Program-made: the position numbers and the translations under genes
Assembly (NCBI RefSeq): GCF_000143415.4
Contig: NW_003314319.1
Span: 648,365 to 712,364, forward strand
Source: Selaginella moellendorffii
Lineage: Eukaryota; Streptophyta; Lycopodiopsida; Selaginellales; Selaginellaceae
Length of the DNA: 64,000 nt
Direction: 5' to 3'
Shown: positions 31,831 to 44,557 of the stretch, piece after piece
How positions within the stretch are numbered: the stretch's first letter is position 1
How the letters are laid out: each line of letters starts with the position of its first letter
Notes under the pieces: generated by a model
The model's database searches: none
Seen by the model: only the letters and a program-made list of their open reading frames with translations
Told to the model about the DNA's origin: nothing

Positions 31831-33497
31831 GGATCACGTCAGCGCGCAGCCACGTGATGTATCAACCGTCATAACAATAATAACAACACCGTTTTATATT
31901 ACCACATGGTTTCTGAGCAGTGAACGATCTTTTAACTTCATCAAACACCACATCTCAGCTCGCCACTAGTTTCTTGGGCTGGCAGTTACAGAGTCGATAG
32001 GCTTTTACCTCCACGAAGAATCCACCGCAAGTACACCCTTGCAGCAGAATGGGGTCGCCGAGCGCCTGAACGGACAGTTTACGCTGCCTTCTTCAGCATG
32101 CTTGGGATCCAGCTTCTCGTGCTGAGCATCTGGAATGTGAGTGTAGGCAACACAGACAAACACCCAGAGATACCCTAATTTGGGGCTGTCCAAACTTGGA
32201 ACGTGTTGGCAGCCAGGAGATCCCCTGCTGTGTTGAGTGCTGCTCTCGCCAACATGTTCCACGTTTCAAGTTTGGACAGCCCCAAATTAGGGCATCTCCG
32301 GGTGTTTGGCTGCGCTGCCTACGCTCACATTCCAGATGCTCAGCGCCGGAAGCTGGATCCCAAGAGTGAGAAATGCAGCTAAAAGCTTATTGACTATAAC
32401 TGCCAACGCAGGAAATTAGTGATGAGATGAAGCTATAAACCCCCGTTTCTCCACCACCTCTGGTGGATCTTTCTGAGATTTTGGACGACGTTCCAATTCT
32501 CTACCCAGCACCAGATAATCCAGCCGGTGCAGAGCCAGGTGGAGTTGCTGAAGGAGCGCCCGAAGGAGGCGATCTGGCAGGCATTCCTCAACATGGACAT
32601 CAATGAAGAGGTGTATGCTCAGCTGGTTTTATCAAGCCTGGAGAAGAACACCTCGTTTGCAAGCTCCACAAAGCTCTCTACGGACTCAAGCAGTCGCCAC
32701 ACCAATGGTACATGAGAATAGATCCTTTTCTAATTTTCGTGCGCTTGTAACATATTTTGACACTGAGGGCTATGTGTTACTTGCGATCCTCGTGGTAGGT
32801 TTGATCCATAAATTTAAAACGTATCTTGAAGCTAAATTTGCCATGAAAGACCTCGGTATCAACAGGGAGAGAGGCACTCTGGAGCTAAGCCAGGTAAAAT
32901 ATGCTTACGACGTGCTCCAGAGGTATGGCCTTACTCACGTTAACCCTGTTGCTACTCCCACGGACACAGGCACGAAATTATCTGCTGAGAGTCGAGAGTA
33001 CCTTGATCAATCTCAAGAGGAGGAGAAAGCATCTTTTCAGGCTACGTTTTCCTGCTAAATGGAAATGTCGCAAGCTGGTGCAGCAAAGAACAGGTTATTA
33101 TGGCAATGTCAAGTACCGAGGCTGAGCAGCTGCAACCAAGGAAGCAGCGTGGCTGCAGGGACTTCTCCAGGATCTACAAATGAACACAGGTGTTGTGTGA
33201 TAACCAGTTTGGAATAGCCTTGACCAAGAACTCTCGTACTAAACACATTGAGCTGCACTTCCACTTTATACGAGAGTAGATCCAGAGAGGAATGATCGAG
33301 CTGGAGTTCTGCCTGACAAACTCCATGCTAGCGGACATGCTGACGAAACCACTTCCTCGTGTTAAACATGAATGACTTTAGACGTTGGCCTTAGAGTGAA
33401 CAAGACCACGTCAGCACACAGCCACGTGAGCAATTCAGTCGCCGCCACTGATGTCACGATAAAATCAACCGTCATAACAATAATAACACATTGCATT
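31831..33497 (+). mobile_element. Decayed Ty1/copia retrotransposon
   Basis: Terminal direct repeats of 60-90 bp remain: CACGTCAGC(G/A)C(G/A)CAGCCACGTGA plus ATCAACCGTCATAACAATAATAACA at 31836-31885 and again at 33408-33495. Between them, in broken frames, are pieces of a copia polyprotein in order: an integrase segment (NGVAERLNGQ), PKLGHLRVFGCAAYAHIPDA, a reverse transcriptase segment (VCKLHKALYGLKQSP; AKFAMKDLG; ATPTDTGTKLSAE) and the RNase H end (STEAEQ). Large parts, including gag and protease, are deleted. It sits in an intron of the RUG3 copy. It cannot be autonomous. Confidence 0.85.
32102..32363. repeat. Inverted repeat within copia integrase region
   Basis: The left arm 32102-32209 is the reverse complement of the right arm 32249-32363, with roughly a dozen mismatches or small gaps; the spacer is about 39 bp. 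The ends are TTGGGATCCAGCTT and AGCTGGATCCCAA. Transcripts across it would fold into a long hairpin. The right arm is in the sense orientation of the element (LRVFGCAAYAHIPDAQ). Confidence 0.85.
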
Positions 33498-33790
33498 GTG
33501 TACAGCTGCTTTGTGTTTCCATCCACACAATATCTAGCACAAGAAATCATGCGAGTAAAACGCTATAGATACAATGCCTCGGCCAAGCTTTCCAAACGCA
33601 GTTGCTACTAGCACAAAACCTAATGAGCACCTAAGGCTTTCTGGCAATGAAAGTTTTTCTGTGTGCCCGCCCAATCACAAGAAAAGGAAGGGAGATCGGG
33701 AATTGGAGACGAATCACCAAGGCCCTAAAAAGAAAAGGGATAAAGAAAGAAAAAACGGGACTTTAAAAGAAATTCATCAGAGATTAATCT
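33498..33790 (-). pseudogene. Partial copy of RUG3, part 2
   Basis: Resumes the RUG3-like sequence after the copia insertion. AGCTGCTTTGTGTTTCCATCC, CCTCGGCCAAGCTTTCCAAA and CTTTCTGGCAATGAAAG match 39783-39990 of the intact gene. In the minus orientation the exon that codes for ISCGWKHTAAIS in RUG3 reads ILCGWKHKAAV here. Confidence 0.75.
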
Positions 33791-33933
33791 AAAGACCTCT
33801 CTAAAAAAAATGACAAGATTAGCATACCAGCTGACACATTGATCGAGGTCCCTGGAAACAAGAGATAATTAGAAGCCGTTGCGTATTACTCAGTAGTCTT
33901 TTATCTTAATCCTTCTTATTTTGGTATATCATT

Positions 33934-35501
33934 AAACATGAATGACATTGCCATTAGATTTAAGAATGGCTTCAATGACGGCAACATCAGCATATGCCTC
34001 GCTGGGACTGCTGCGCTTGTCAGGTACTCCTCCCTGAGTAAACGTCAACTAGTGAGTCAATATTATATAGGATCTTCATGCTTACCATAGTGATGTCATT
34101 GATAAATGCTCCCAATTCTTCTTCCACTCCACAGCAGGGATAGAACACTGAATTTTTACCGGTTGAAGTAGAACAAGTTACCTTCACCGCACATCACAAA
34201 TTATTAGTCAATGTAAGCTTAGTCTATAATATAACTCACCAAAAATCCTGGCTGATCATCTTTAACATCTTGATCTACATAGATTGTACCTTCAGTTCCA
34301 ACAACCTTCCAGCTCATCTAAAGTTCAGATAATTTATATGAGAACAGATTTTGAAAGCAAATTTCTTAGTACCTTTTTAGTAATGCATGAAAATGATATC
34401 ATTAAGGTACCCACACACCCATTTTCCAACTCTCTGTAAGTCCAAGTTTTAACAACATTTTAAAAAGCTAATTAGAGAAAGACTTACATCAATGCTGAGA
34501 CATTGTCTGGAGAAGGTAGAGCATTATCCACATGACGGGAGATTGCTGACACACTTCTAATCTCAAAGCCAGTTATCTATTTACAGAAAATCAGAACCAA
34601 TAAACAGATAAATAAATCAAGGGTAACTCTTCCTTCTTACCAATCTTAGTCCCGCTATTTGATGAACAGCACTATCCATTATATATCCCCCCTGCAAAAT
34701 AGTGCTTAAACAAAACAAAACAATAAAAATTATAATTTGATTACCTGGAGTTGCCTTCTCCAAACGCTTGAAAAAGAAGGTCGTGAAATATTCATAGGAC
34801 TTTCAAGAATTACTTCCACCGCCACCATATGTCCTATATCCTTCACCAACTTACTAGCCTGTTTCAAATGAAGTATTTATTAACTATATTTTATGTTTTA
34901 AAAGATTCATACCTCTGCAAGTGCTTGCTCAAATCTATAGTTTTCCCCTATTGCCCAGACCAGCTTATCATTGTCTAATCCCTTGTATAAGTTTACTAAA
35001 CTTTGAGCTTTCTGTGTACTTGGGGCTAATGGCTTTTCTGTAATGTGAGATTTTAGTAGCAATTTTAAGTTTGAAACTATCATACCTTGCAATACATGTT
35101 TCCCAGCAGTAAGAGCTTGAATTGCATAAGTCCCCTATTAAATAATGTGTGAGAAATACAAAACTAAAAATTTGATATTCATACCTGGATCTCTGGTTCA
35201 AGAACTATAGCCACCCCAATGATGCTATTATCCATTAGAATGTCATTAAAACCTTCTTCACCCCACTTAGGCTGTACTTCCGGCACACGATCTTTGATCA
35301 AGGACACCGCTGACTCTGCCGATTCCTGGAGAAAAGGTTATATCGCCTGAAATGAATCCTTCAAAAACCTACCTGCGAACGACTCCATATTGCTTTAAAC
35401 GAAACTCTATCCATCAGCTTCGTAGAGAGTAGTGGCAAATATTGCTTTTTGGCAAAACCTCCAGCTCCTATCAATGCAAAACCAGGTGCCATAGCCTCCA
35501 T
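33934..35501 (-). CDS. GFO/IDH/MocA-family NAD(P)-binding oxidoreductase
   Basis: A multi-exon minus-strand gene with start ATG at 35499-35501 (MEAMAPGFALIGAGGFAKKQ; an in-frame ATG at 35520 is also possible) and stop TAA at 33934-33936. Spliced exons give a Rossmann dinucleotide fold (GAGGFAKKQYLPLL), AIWSRS, an AGKHVLQEKPLAPS segment with the conserved EKP lysine, AIGENYRFEQAL, the GGYIMDSAVHQIAGLRL helix with the conserved Asp/His pair, and a C-terminal domain (YPCCGVEEELGAFINDI). It matches in order the uncharacterised plant dehydrogenase At4g17370 (recalled). About nine exons. Introns and codons are much richer in A+T than in neighbouring genes, yet no frame is broken. The gene sits between two RUG3 fragments and two inverted arms. 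Substrate unknown. Confidence 0.82.
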
Positions 35502-35604
35502 TAACCAAACCCTTACCATTCAACCTCAATTTAAAGAAAGAACAAAGGAGCTTTTTTTAAAGGTAGAGTAAAGGCCGCCGGATCTGGCTAATCGTGCCCG
35601 TCGA

Positions 35605-35860
35605 TGGGCCATGGTGCTGCCGTGTGATTGAAACCACAGAATCCATACAGGCCCGAAAAAATCAAAATCGGTCCTAATTCCCTGGAAAAAGCAAGAGATA
35701 TTTGGAGAAACTTACGAGCTGGCCGCCGCATGATTGCCTCCCATTCTTTCTAACCCATGCTTACCAAAACGGATTGAGAGGCGCCGACAAGTGCGGGAAA
35801 GAAGCCATGCTCGTGGAACCCAGAACATTTTTTCTCGCTATCTGTCATAGTTTTCCAAGG
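35605..35860 (-). pseudogene. Second partial copy of RUG3 3' end
   Basis: GCTGCCGTGTGATTGAAACC, AAAAAATCAAAATCGGTCC and TTTGGAGAAACTTACGAGCT match the last exon, last intron and preceding exon of RUG3 near 39466-39655, in the same orientation. It breaks off after about 250 bp. Confidence 0.7.
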
Positions 35861-36055
35861 AAAAAACAGTTTGATTGTCCATTCCTTTGAAGTCATAACA
35901 CGAGGTGGTATTCTTGGTTCTTCGTTCTCGCGCTGGCGCCACGGTCACGGATCTTCCGGATGCTAACCACTGGCAGCAGCTCGGAATGCGGCCTCGATTT
36001 TGTGACGATACGGCTGATCAGCTGTACTAGGTGCGGTTGTTGGAATCTCTTCCCA

Positions 36056-37115
36056 GAGCCAGATTTCAGCTCCTTTCCAATGGCGCGCGATCGCGACAAA
36101 TATTTCCAGTGGGATAAGAATTAAGAAGTTATACGTACATGAAAAGTTTTTTCTCATGCAGGCTTAATCGAGTGAACGGAGCAGTGATTTTTTGAAGCAA
36201 CAGTTCATGCGCTGCTCTTTGGTGGAAAGGGTTATCCTCGCAATGCTTCGTTCGATTCGTTCTTTCGTTTTCTCTAATTCTGTGGTTTGCAGGTATGGGA
36301 ATGATCAACAGAGAAACTCCTGACTTCCTTCAAATGGTACGTTTTGGTGATTCTTTAGCTTGCTTTCTTACATGCTGTACGCAGGAATTGCTTTCATTGT
36401 ACTGGAACCTTCAAGGGGGATCCTTACACTGATATCATCGTACTGGAACGGGAATCCTGATATCATCGTCAAGTATTGACACTTTTGACTCCAGACTACA
36501 GCAAGACAAGCACGCAGTAGCACTGATTCCATTCTTAATATTTGGTACGGCTTCGAGACCAAGAGTTGTCCCTTATTCTGTCATATTTCTGTTGCTTACT
36601 TTGGAGAAGGTATTGTTTTGATTTTCTCGATTTCTTAAGCTCAACTGTTCGCAGTGTATATGTGAAAGGGGATGCCTAGACTTCCTTTTGGACGGCGGGA
36701 GGACAAGCTGTATCTCAATCTACCATGCTTGTTAAAGGTACTTTTTGATTGCGCTTTATATAGGTGCTCATGGAAGTGGTGCGTGTACCTGCTGTCAATA
36801 TGCTTGCGCAAGGATTTGGCAGAGGTCGCATGAATATGGCATCATATGACGGCCTCTATGTTTTGCCATTTTATCATCTTACATCTTAGTACTGCCTTGA
36901 TACTGTTCACGGCTACTCCCAAACAAGTAAGCGAATGTTGTTGTCGTTTTTAGTTCGAGAAAAGCCACCACAGAGTTTCGAAGTAGTCAATTCGAGCTAG
37001 AAGCGAAGTTGATGGCTCTCCAGAGATGGGTCCAATTCCAATGCTGCTGCTGCCTTGTGAAAATGTACAGGTGTTGTGCTGATTGCTCGGCTCTAAAAGT
37101 TTTTGTTTTCTTTTT
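36056..37115 (+). repeat. Right arm of about 1.1-kb inverted duplication
   Basis: Partner of 30476-31548, in opposite orientation. The two arms are about 4.5 kb apart and enclose the RUG3 copies, the copia element and the GFO/IDH/MocA gene. The match ends just after TCTAAAAGTTTTTGTTTTCTTTT, about 100 bp before the likely start of the GMC gene. Confidence 0.75.
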
Positions 37116-37215
37116 CACTGATACTTTGCATATACATATGAAGATTGCAACCTCATATGTATATATATGTATATCCTTTCTCTTCGCTTCACACTCCATT
37201 CCTCTGCTCTACACT

Positions 37216-38929
37216 ATGTTGCATCTTTGCTTTTTGCTCGCCTCCTTTTTCTATGCTTGCAGTGGGGAATTTGGATTCCCACATCCTGGGGAACAGTATC
37301 CCACTTCCACTTCGATCATGAACGACCTCTTTTTCGTTCCAAGCTGGGACAGTGTCCAGCAGTCAGGCCCGTTTGACTACATCATCGTTGGCACAGGATT
37401 CTGCGGCTACGCCTTTGCAGCTCAAATTCTAGAGAAAAGTCCTCATGCAAAAATCCTCATGCTGGAGCGAGGACCTTTCTTTTTGCCCGCTCACTTCCAA
37501 AGTCTTCCCCTTGCTCTCCAAGGCACGGTCGCAGCAAAACTCGAAAGCTATCCGTGGACACTCACGCAAGCCACAGCAGAGTCTCCCTATGCAAAGTGGG
37601 TACACGGGGTGGCACCTTTTTTTGGCGGGCGATCGACGAAATGGAGCGGCTGGTGCCCGAGACCGACTGCCCAAGAAATGGAGGGATGGCACCCGTCCGT
37701 GATCGACGCCGCTGGACGCTACTTCGAAAGAGCTGAGAGGCTTTTGAATGTTACTAATTCATTCTACCGCTCCGCTTTGCAGGAAGAGATCATGCAGCTA
37801 ATGCACAGCCGACTCCACACTGTCAGCTCTGCGATGCGGGTGATGCCAGCTCCACTTTCAATTGAAGACGGATCCAAATTTTCAGTGGTCGGTTCTTTGC
37901 TCCAGCTAGTGCTGCGCCAGAGAACGCTTGCGAAACAAGGTCATGGGGCTCCTTTGAGAATCGTTATCAACTGCGTGGTGAAGAGAATCTCAGAAAGTGA
38001 AGGGGTGCTTGAGACATCCAAAGGAGAAGTCACGTTGAGCGCTAGAACGAGAATCGTGCTTGCCATGGGCGCAATTCCACCCGCCACTCTACTCGTAAAT
38101 TCCATACCAGCGCTGGCAAAAGCTCCACTGCAATTTAGCTCCCATCTTATTAGTGCCATCACAGCAAGAGTGCCTCGAAAGGAGTATCCATTTGCCAGCA
38201 GACTTGATATCCAGCAGACACCACAGATTGGAGCGTTCTACTTGGCAGGTTGTTTTCTTCGTTTGGTTCATCCAACTTTAACTGTTTTTTTTTTTTTTTT
38301 ATTCTGGTTTTTCAGGTGTACATGGAAAACTGCAATTTCACATCCAAGCAACTGTGATATCAAGCCCAAGTCTGGAACCCGAAGATATCATTACCATGGG
38401 CCATCGAATGCCGGATGTTCTCACTAGTGCAACTCCGGAGCAGCTCAAACAGTCAAAGGAGTACGTTTTATTTGTGTTTGCCATCTTGGGTGAGCAAGAG
38501 ATCAAGAATTCCTCTTGGATTCGAAAGAACGACAAAGATCCAGACTTGACAACCAACATCAAGCTGCAGATCCAGCAGTCTAGAGGTGATATGGAAGTGT
38601 GGGATGCCATGGAAGCAGGAGCTTTCCAAGTGCTGGAGAACATCCTCTCCCCCAACAAGTCAAGCTCTCTCCAGTATTGGAACAAGGACAAATGGACTAG
38701 CCAGCGCCCGGCCAAAAAGGTGACTCGCCGACCAGGATGCGTTCACGAGGGATCATCTCTTCCTATTGGAGACGATGGTAATCAATTAGTGGATCTTGAC
38801 TATCGCTTGGCGGGCTCGCAAAACATTTATATCACAGGTGCTGCACTGTGGCCAAGAAGTGGATCCTGGAACCCGACTTTAACCATGGTTGCTCTCACTC
38901 TGGACTTAGCAGATCGTTTATCTAGTTAA
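37216..38929 (+). CDS. GMC-type FAD-dependent oxidoreductase
   Basis: Two exons (to 38248, then 38316-38929) give about 545 residues. The start at 37216 yields a hydrophobic N terminus (MLHLCFLLASFFYACSG) that looks like a signal peptide. However, TTCTATGCTTGCAG at 37248-37261 also looks like a 3' splice site, so the true first exon could lie upstream, or the start could be the ATG at 37318. FAD binding: FDYIIVGTGFCGYAFAAQIL ... LMLERG. A GGRSTKWSGWCPRP segment fits the FAD-attachment/flavin region. The C terminus has VHEGSSLPIG and GSWNPTLTMVALTLDLADRL, the GMC family's His and Asn blocks. The substrate is likely an alcohol or sugar; it is not one of the well-known plant HOTHEAD or fatty alcohol oxidase types by the motifs I can read. 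The intron has a run of about 17 T. Confidence 0.75.
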
Positions 38930-38983
38930 ATCTAACTATACCAGAATAAATATGAAATACAATGGTTCTGTCTCCAAAGCATT

Positions 38984-39250
38984 TCAGGAATAAGAACCTA
39001 TCGTCGATCTGGAAGAACTCGAAAGCTCTTGAAAGCCTTTGATAAGTTTCTCAATCTCGCTGCTGCTACTGCCGGCTCCCATAGCAAAAGTTATGGAGTT
39101 CAGAAGAGGAAGCTCGGCCACCACCTTGCATTTATCGCACAGAAAGTCATCGGCAAGAGTTCCTGTTCCCACAAACCAATGGTGATCCTGGCATTTCTCG
39201 TTCCAAAAACCAATACTTATTCCAATCAATAATTCCAATATATAAACCAA
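38984..39250 (-). other. Unassigned short ORF between GMC and RUG3
   Basis: A minus-strand frame of up to 88 residues has CQDHHWFVGTGTLADDFLCD-KC and a Ser/Glu-rich end (GSSSSEIEKLIKGFQELSS). I recognise no family. It lies in the short space between two converging genes and may be a 3' UTR or a relic of another gene. Confidence 0.2.
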
Positions 39251-39443
39251 ATTTTAGATAAAGAATTCCAAGCCTCGCTTCTGATGGCTCGTCAATTGTT
39301 CCACTGGTCTACTTCAGGGGGGAAGCAGCGCGCGTAGCAGTAGGAATGAAACTGCCGACCTGATCCAAAGAAATGATAGTCTGAAAAAAGAATAGCCGGA
39401 CCACCTCGTGTTGTGACTTCAAAAGAATACAAGCAAAGAATTT

Positions 39444-41743
39444 CTATATCTCTATCTCCTCGAGAATGGCTGCCGTGTGATTGAAACCACAGGAGACGTG
39501 AAGCGCCGAAAGCCGATCATCCATCTCGATTGGAACAGGCTCGAAAAAATCAAAATCGGTCCCAACTCCCTGGAAAAAGCACGAAGACCTTTCGATATTT
39601 TCACGAAGAACTTTGGAACTTTGGAGAAACTTACGAGCTGGCCGCCGCTTGATTCTGCTTGCGTTGCGTAAGTTCCATATGATCCTCCCCATCCCCAGCT
39701 AAAAATGTAGCCATCTACACTCGCGAGGGATACATTGTTCCTTAGAGCTTTCATCAAGTTTCTAGCTTGGGTTTTGCTTACCGCTTATAGCTGCTGTGTG
39801 CTTCCATCCACACGATATCTAAAACACGGAATCACGCAACAGTAAGATTTGTTAGAGTGAAATGCGATAGATACCTCTGACATGAATGCCTCGGCCAAGC
39901 TTTCCAAACGCAGTGGCTTGCTACTCGCACGAAATCTGATAAAAACTTGAGACTTTCTGGCAATGAAAGCTTTTCTGTGTGCCTACCCAGAGCCCAGGCA
40001 GCCATGCTCGTTAGATCCCCACGTATAAATGTCGCCGTCCTCTAAAACACAAGAGAAAAGATAGTGAGGATGAAACGAGCGTTTTCTTCTTACGAGTTAT
40101 AGCACCGGTGTGATAGCCTCCGCACGAAATGGAAGAGACGCGAGGAAGATCTGGAATTGGACATGGCTGTGACGCATCGTTGTTGTTGCCAAGGCCCTGC
40201 ATAAATATCACACCTTGAGTGAAAGGAAAAGGGAGAAAGACAAAAAGAAAAGAAGAAAAGAAACTTTAGCACACACACACTATCCCAAGCAACTACGTGA
40301 CTGGCGCCGCCTTCTTGGTTGTTGATCTAAGATTCAAGCAGGTTCGTCATCTTCACCTAAGAAATTCATCAGAGATTGAGATCTCAAGACCTCTCCTCTA
40401 AGCTAAGAAGAAACTGACGAGACGACCATACCAGCTGACACATCGAGCCTTGGCCAAACGAGTAAATCGTTCCACTGTCTGTGGAGAAAATAAAAACATT
40501 GAAATAAAGAAAGATTTGCACACATCACCTCCTTACCATCCGCACACGCAGAGTGCACTAGTCCGGCCGAAACGCTACGAACCTGCACGAAAAGAAAAAT
40601 AAATGTCTACTTAGTGAATACGCAAAGCACGAATTTCACCTGGAGCTTTTCTAGACAGTGGATTATCCTTGGAGTGTACTCACTGTGAAGTACGAGATTA
40701 TAGACGTAAGCAACAAACACACCACTTACTTTGTATCTTTAAAGAAGTCAAAGAATCCCGTCATCTCGCCGTGTCCAAGGCAACCAAATCTATTGGTTCC
40801 CCAGCTCAGAACTTGGCCAGTTTCTGGAAAAATAAACAACAAGACAACAAACATCACCATTTGTCATATGTTTCTTCCCTTCATACCCGCAAGTCCAAGT
40901 GAATGGTCCGTTCCCAGAGCCAGAGCCTTCAAGCGCATTCCGGCCAAGGATTCCATCTTCTGCGGAGTGATGTAAACCGACTTAGCACCTGTAACAAGCA
41001 AGAGCTTGCAACGATTGGGAGAAAAGAAAACACTACACTTACGTTTGCCGAGTCCCAGCTGACCTTCGCTGTTTCTTCCCCAGACATAAGTCTCGCCACT
41101 TGCTGCATAGACACAAGTCACAAACGATTCAGCAAAGCGAAAAGGGAAAGAGAACAGAGAGATCACAAAGAACATGCAAGACAATCCAGCTAGAGATTTT
41201 ATACAAGTGATGGCAGCAGAATGGTACCGTCCAGCTGCAATATGTACACAAGGATCAGGAAACCCATGCACCTCCACAGGATCCTACACCAAAAATCACG
41301 TAGAATGAACGCTCCCAAGTAGAAAAAAGGAAGAAACTTACAAAGCTAGATTCGCTCTTCAATGGAACTCCAAGCTGACCGCTACTGTTCAATCCAGTTG
41401 CAAACACACGTCCCTTGTCTGCAAATACCATCCAAAGTAGCGAAGAGAAAAATCCATGGAAACGAGAGGAAAAGACCAACATACCAGTGAGGATGAGTGT
41501 GTGAGCACCACCGCAAGAGACAGAGCAAGGCTCGTGAGATTCCAGCGCTCGGCACAAAACTGGCTCGAATTGAGAGCCCGACTCGCTGAGGCCGAGCCTG
41601 CCTTGATCGCCATTTCCCCACAGCGCCACCCATCTTTTTCCAGCCTTGCCCGAGACCTCCACTTTGTTCTTGGCTGTGAGACCATACGCCCTTCGCCGCT
41701 TGATGACCGAGCGCATCCATAGCTGCAATCTGGAAGGACCCAT
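39444..41743 (-). CDS. RUG3: RCC1-repeat protein RUG3 (RCC1/UVR8/GEF-like 3)
   Basis: A many-exon gene, ATG at 41741-41743, TAG at 39444-39446. The N terminus MGPSRLQLWMRSVIKRRRAY is Arg-rich without acids, as in mitochondrial presequences. Seven RCC1 blades follow, e.g. RWVALWGNGDQGRLGL, CGGAHTLILT, FATGLNSSGQLGVP, AAGRYHSAAIT, YVWGRNSEGQLGLGKR, LSWGTNRFGCLGHG, ISCGWKHTAAIS and a final LHVSCGFNHTAAILEE. The order and wording match Arabidopsis RUG3 (recalled), a mitochondrial protein needed for splicing of nad2 and complex I assembly. Introns are about 50-75 nt. Its 3' end has been copied twice, at 31.6-33.8 kb and 35.6 kb. It lies 128 nt downstream of GSNO reductase on the same strand. Confidence 0.88.
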
Positions 41744-41871
41744 CGCTACTAGAGCAAGCGGAGACCTAGCAAAAAATGCGAAGTACAAAAGAAAGTACTA
41801 CCTTTAAAAGCGTGAAGATGAGAGCTAGAAAAGAGAGCCACCATTTCATTCATTAGAGACGAAAAGGTACT

Positions 41872-43610
<1,739 letters not shown>

Positions 43611-43929
43611 GAATCTGGAGCTCCAGCGCCCAACCCTGGAATCGCAGCCCTGGTCCAAAACTTCCCGTTTGAGGTAAAACGAAGAATGCACGAGGCCTCT
43701 CTTGAGAATCGAAAGCATCGTGCCTAGAATCGGATTAATTAGCGAGTAAAGAATTCTATTACCTTCGAGCGCGTGTGAAACTCGTCAAAGAAAAACCCTA
43801 GATAAAAACAGAGGATACGGGTTTAGGGTTTATACAAACTATTATTGTTATCTTTGTTATTTGCTATTTATCTTACTCTTTGTTATTATATATTAACAAA
43901 GATATGATATGTATGACATGTTTTCTTCT

Positions 43930-44270
43930 TTAGTTCCCTTTAGAAACTTTGGGGATGGATCTTGGAGTAGGGCCTGGCCTGGGACGATACCTCCGCTGTG
44001 GAATAGGATCCACATCCTCATAGTCGGTCTATCAAAAATCTCACAACCAAAGGTTCCAGCAATCAAATTATCAGTGATGATAATTATAATCTCATCACTC
44101 ACCTTCCTCCAGTGTGCCAGTGCCAAACTACTTGCTTTTTTTTGGGCAAAACCATAGCCTTGTTAGCTACAACCACTTGGATGAAAACACACACACAGTA
44201 AAGTACCTTGGAGCCTTGCTCCTTCACAACACGCGAGTATCACAAGAAGCAAACTTAAAACCTTGATCAT
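43930..44270 (-). CDS. Secreted peptide precursor, possible tyrosine-sulfated (CIF-like) peptide
   Basis: Three small exons (44207-44270, 44103-44158, 43930-44028) join in frame over GT-AG introns of 48 and 74 nt to a 72-residue protein; an in-frame ATG at 44316-44318 would add 16 residues. Residues 1-18 (MIKVLSLLLVILACCEGA) form a clear signal peptide. A short basic spacer follows, and the last exon codes alone for the C-terminal domain: DY at 42-43, then P48 and P50, RP at 55-56 and IP at 65-66, before a six-residue tail. An Asp-Tyr start with prolines at positions 7 and 9, a later RP and an IP near the end recalls the CIF family of sulfated peptides that control Casparian strip and cuticle sealing. 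The Pro/Arg-rich end differs from CIF, and RGF- or PSY-type ends are absent. A TATATA element lies near 44465. The gene is missed by single-frame ORF search. Confidence 0.5.
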
Positions 44271-44557
44271 CCTCCAATTCGAGCTCCTCGCAAATGAAAA
44301 TCTTCGCACTGAAACCATACTATTTGAGCCAAATCCAGCGATGACGAGGGTGAAGATCACATCCTGGAGGAATCCCCACCAACGATTGAATTGAAAGCCA
44401 CCTTAAAGTTTTTAGAGTGAACACCAGAAACTTCTTTTCGGTGGTACAAAGTCAAGATTCCTGTTATATACACAGTGAAATGTACAAATCGAATGAAACA
44501 ATGTACCTGTGAGGAAGTCCTCCTTCTTTTCCTTTCTTTTCTCTCTCTCTGGTTTAT

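Noticed and set aside
31831-33497. Active retrotransposon
   Set aside because: Several stops and shifts, missing gag and protease, short and diverged terminal repeats.
43930-44028. RGF/GLV or PSY peptide in the DY exon
   Set aside because: The PPxHN end of RGF and the NPxHxP core of PSY are not present; the proline spacing fits the CIF type better.
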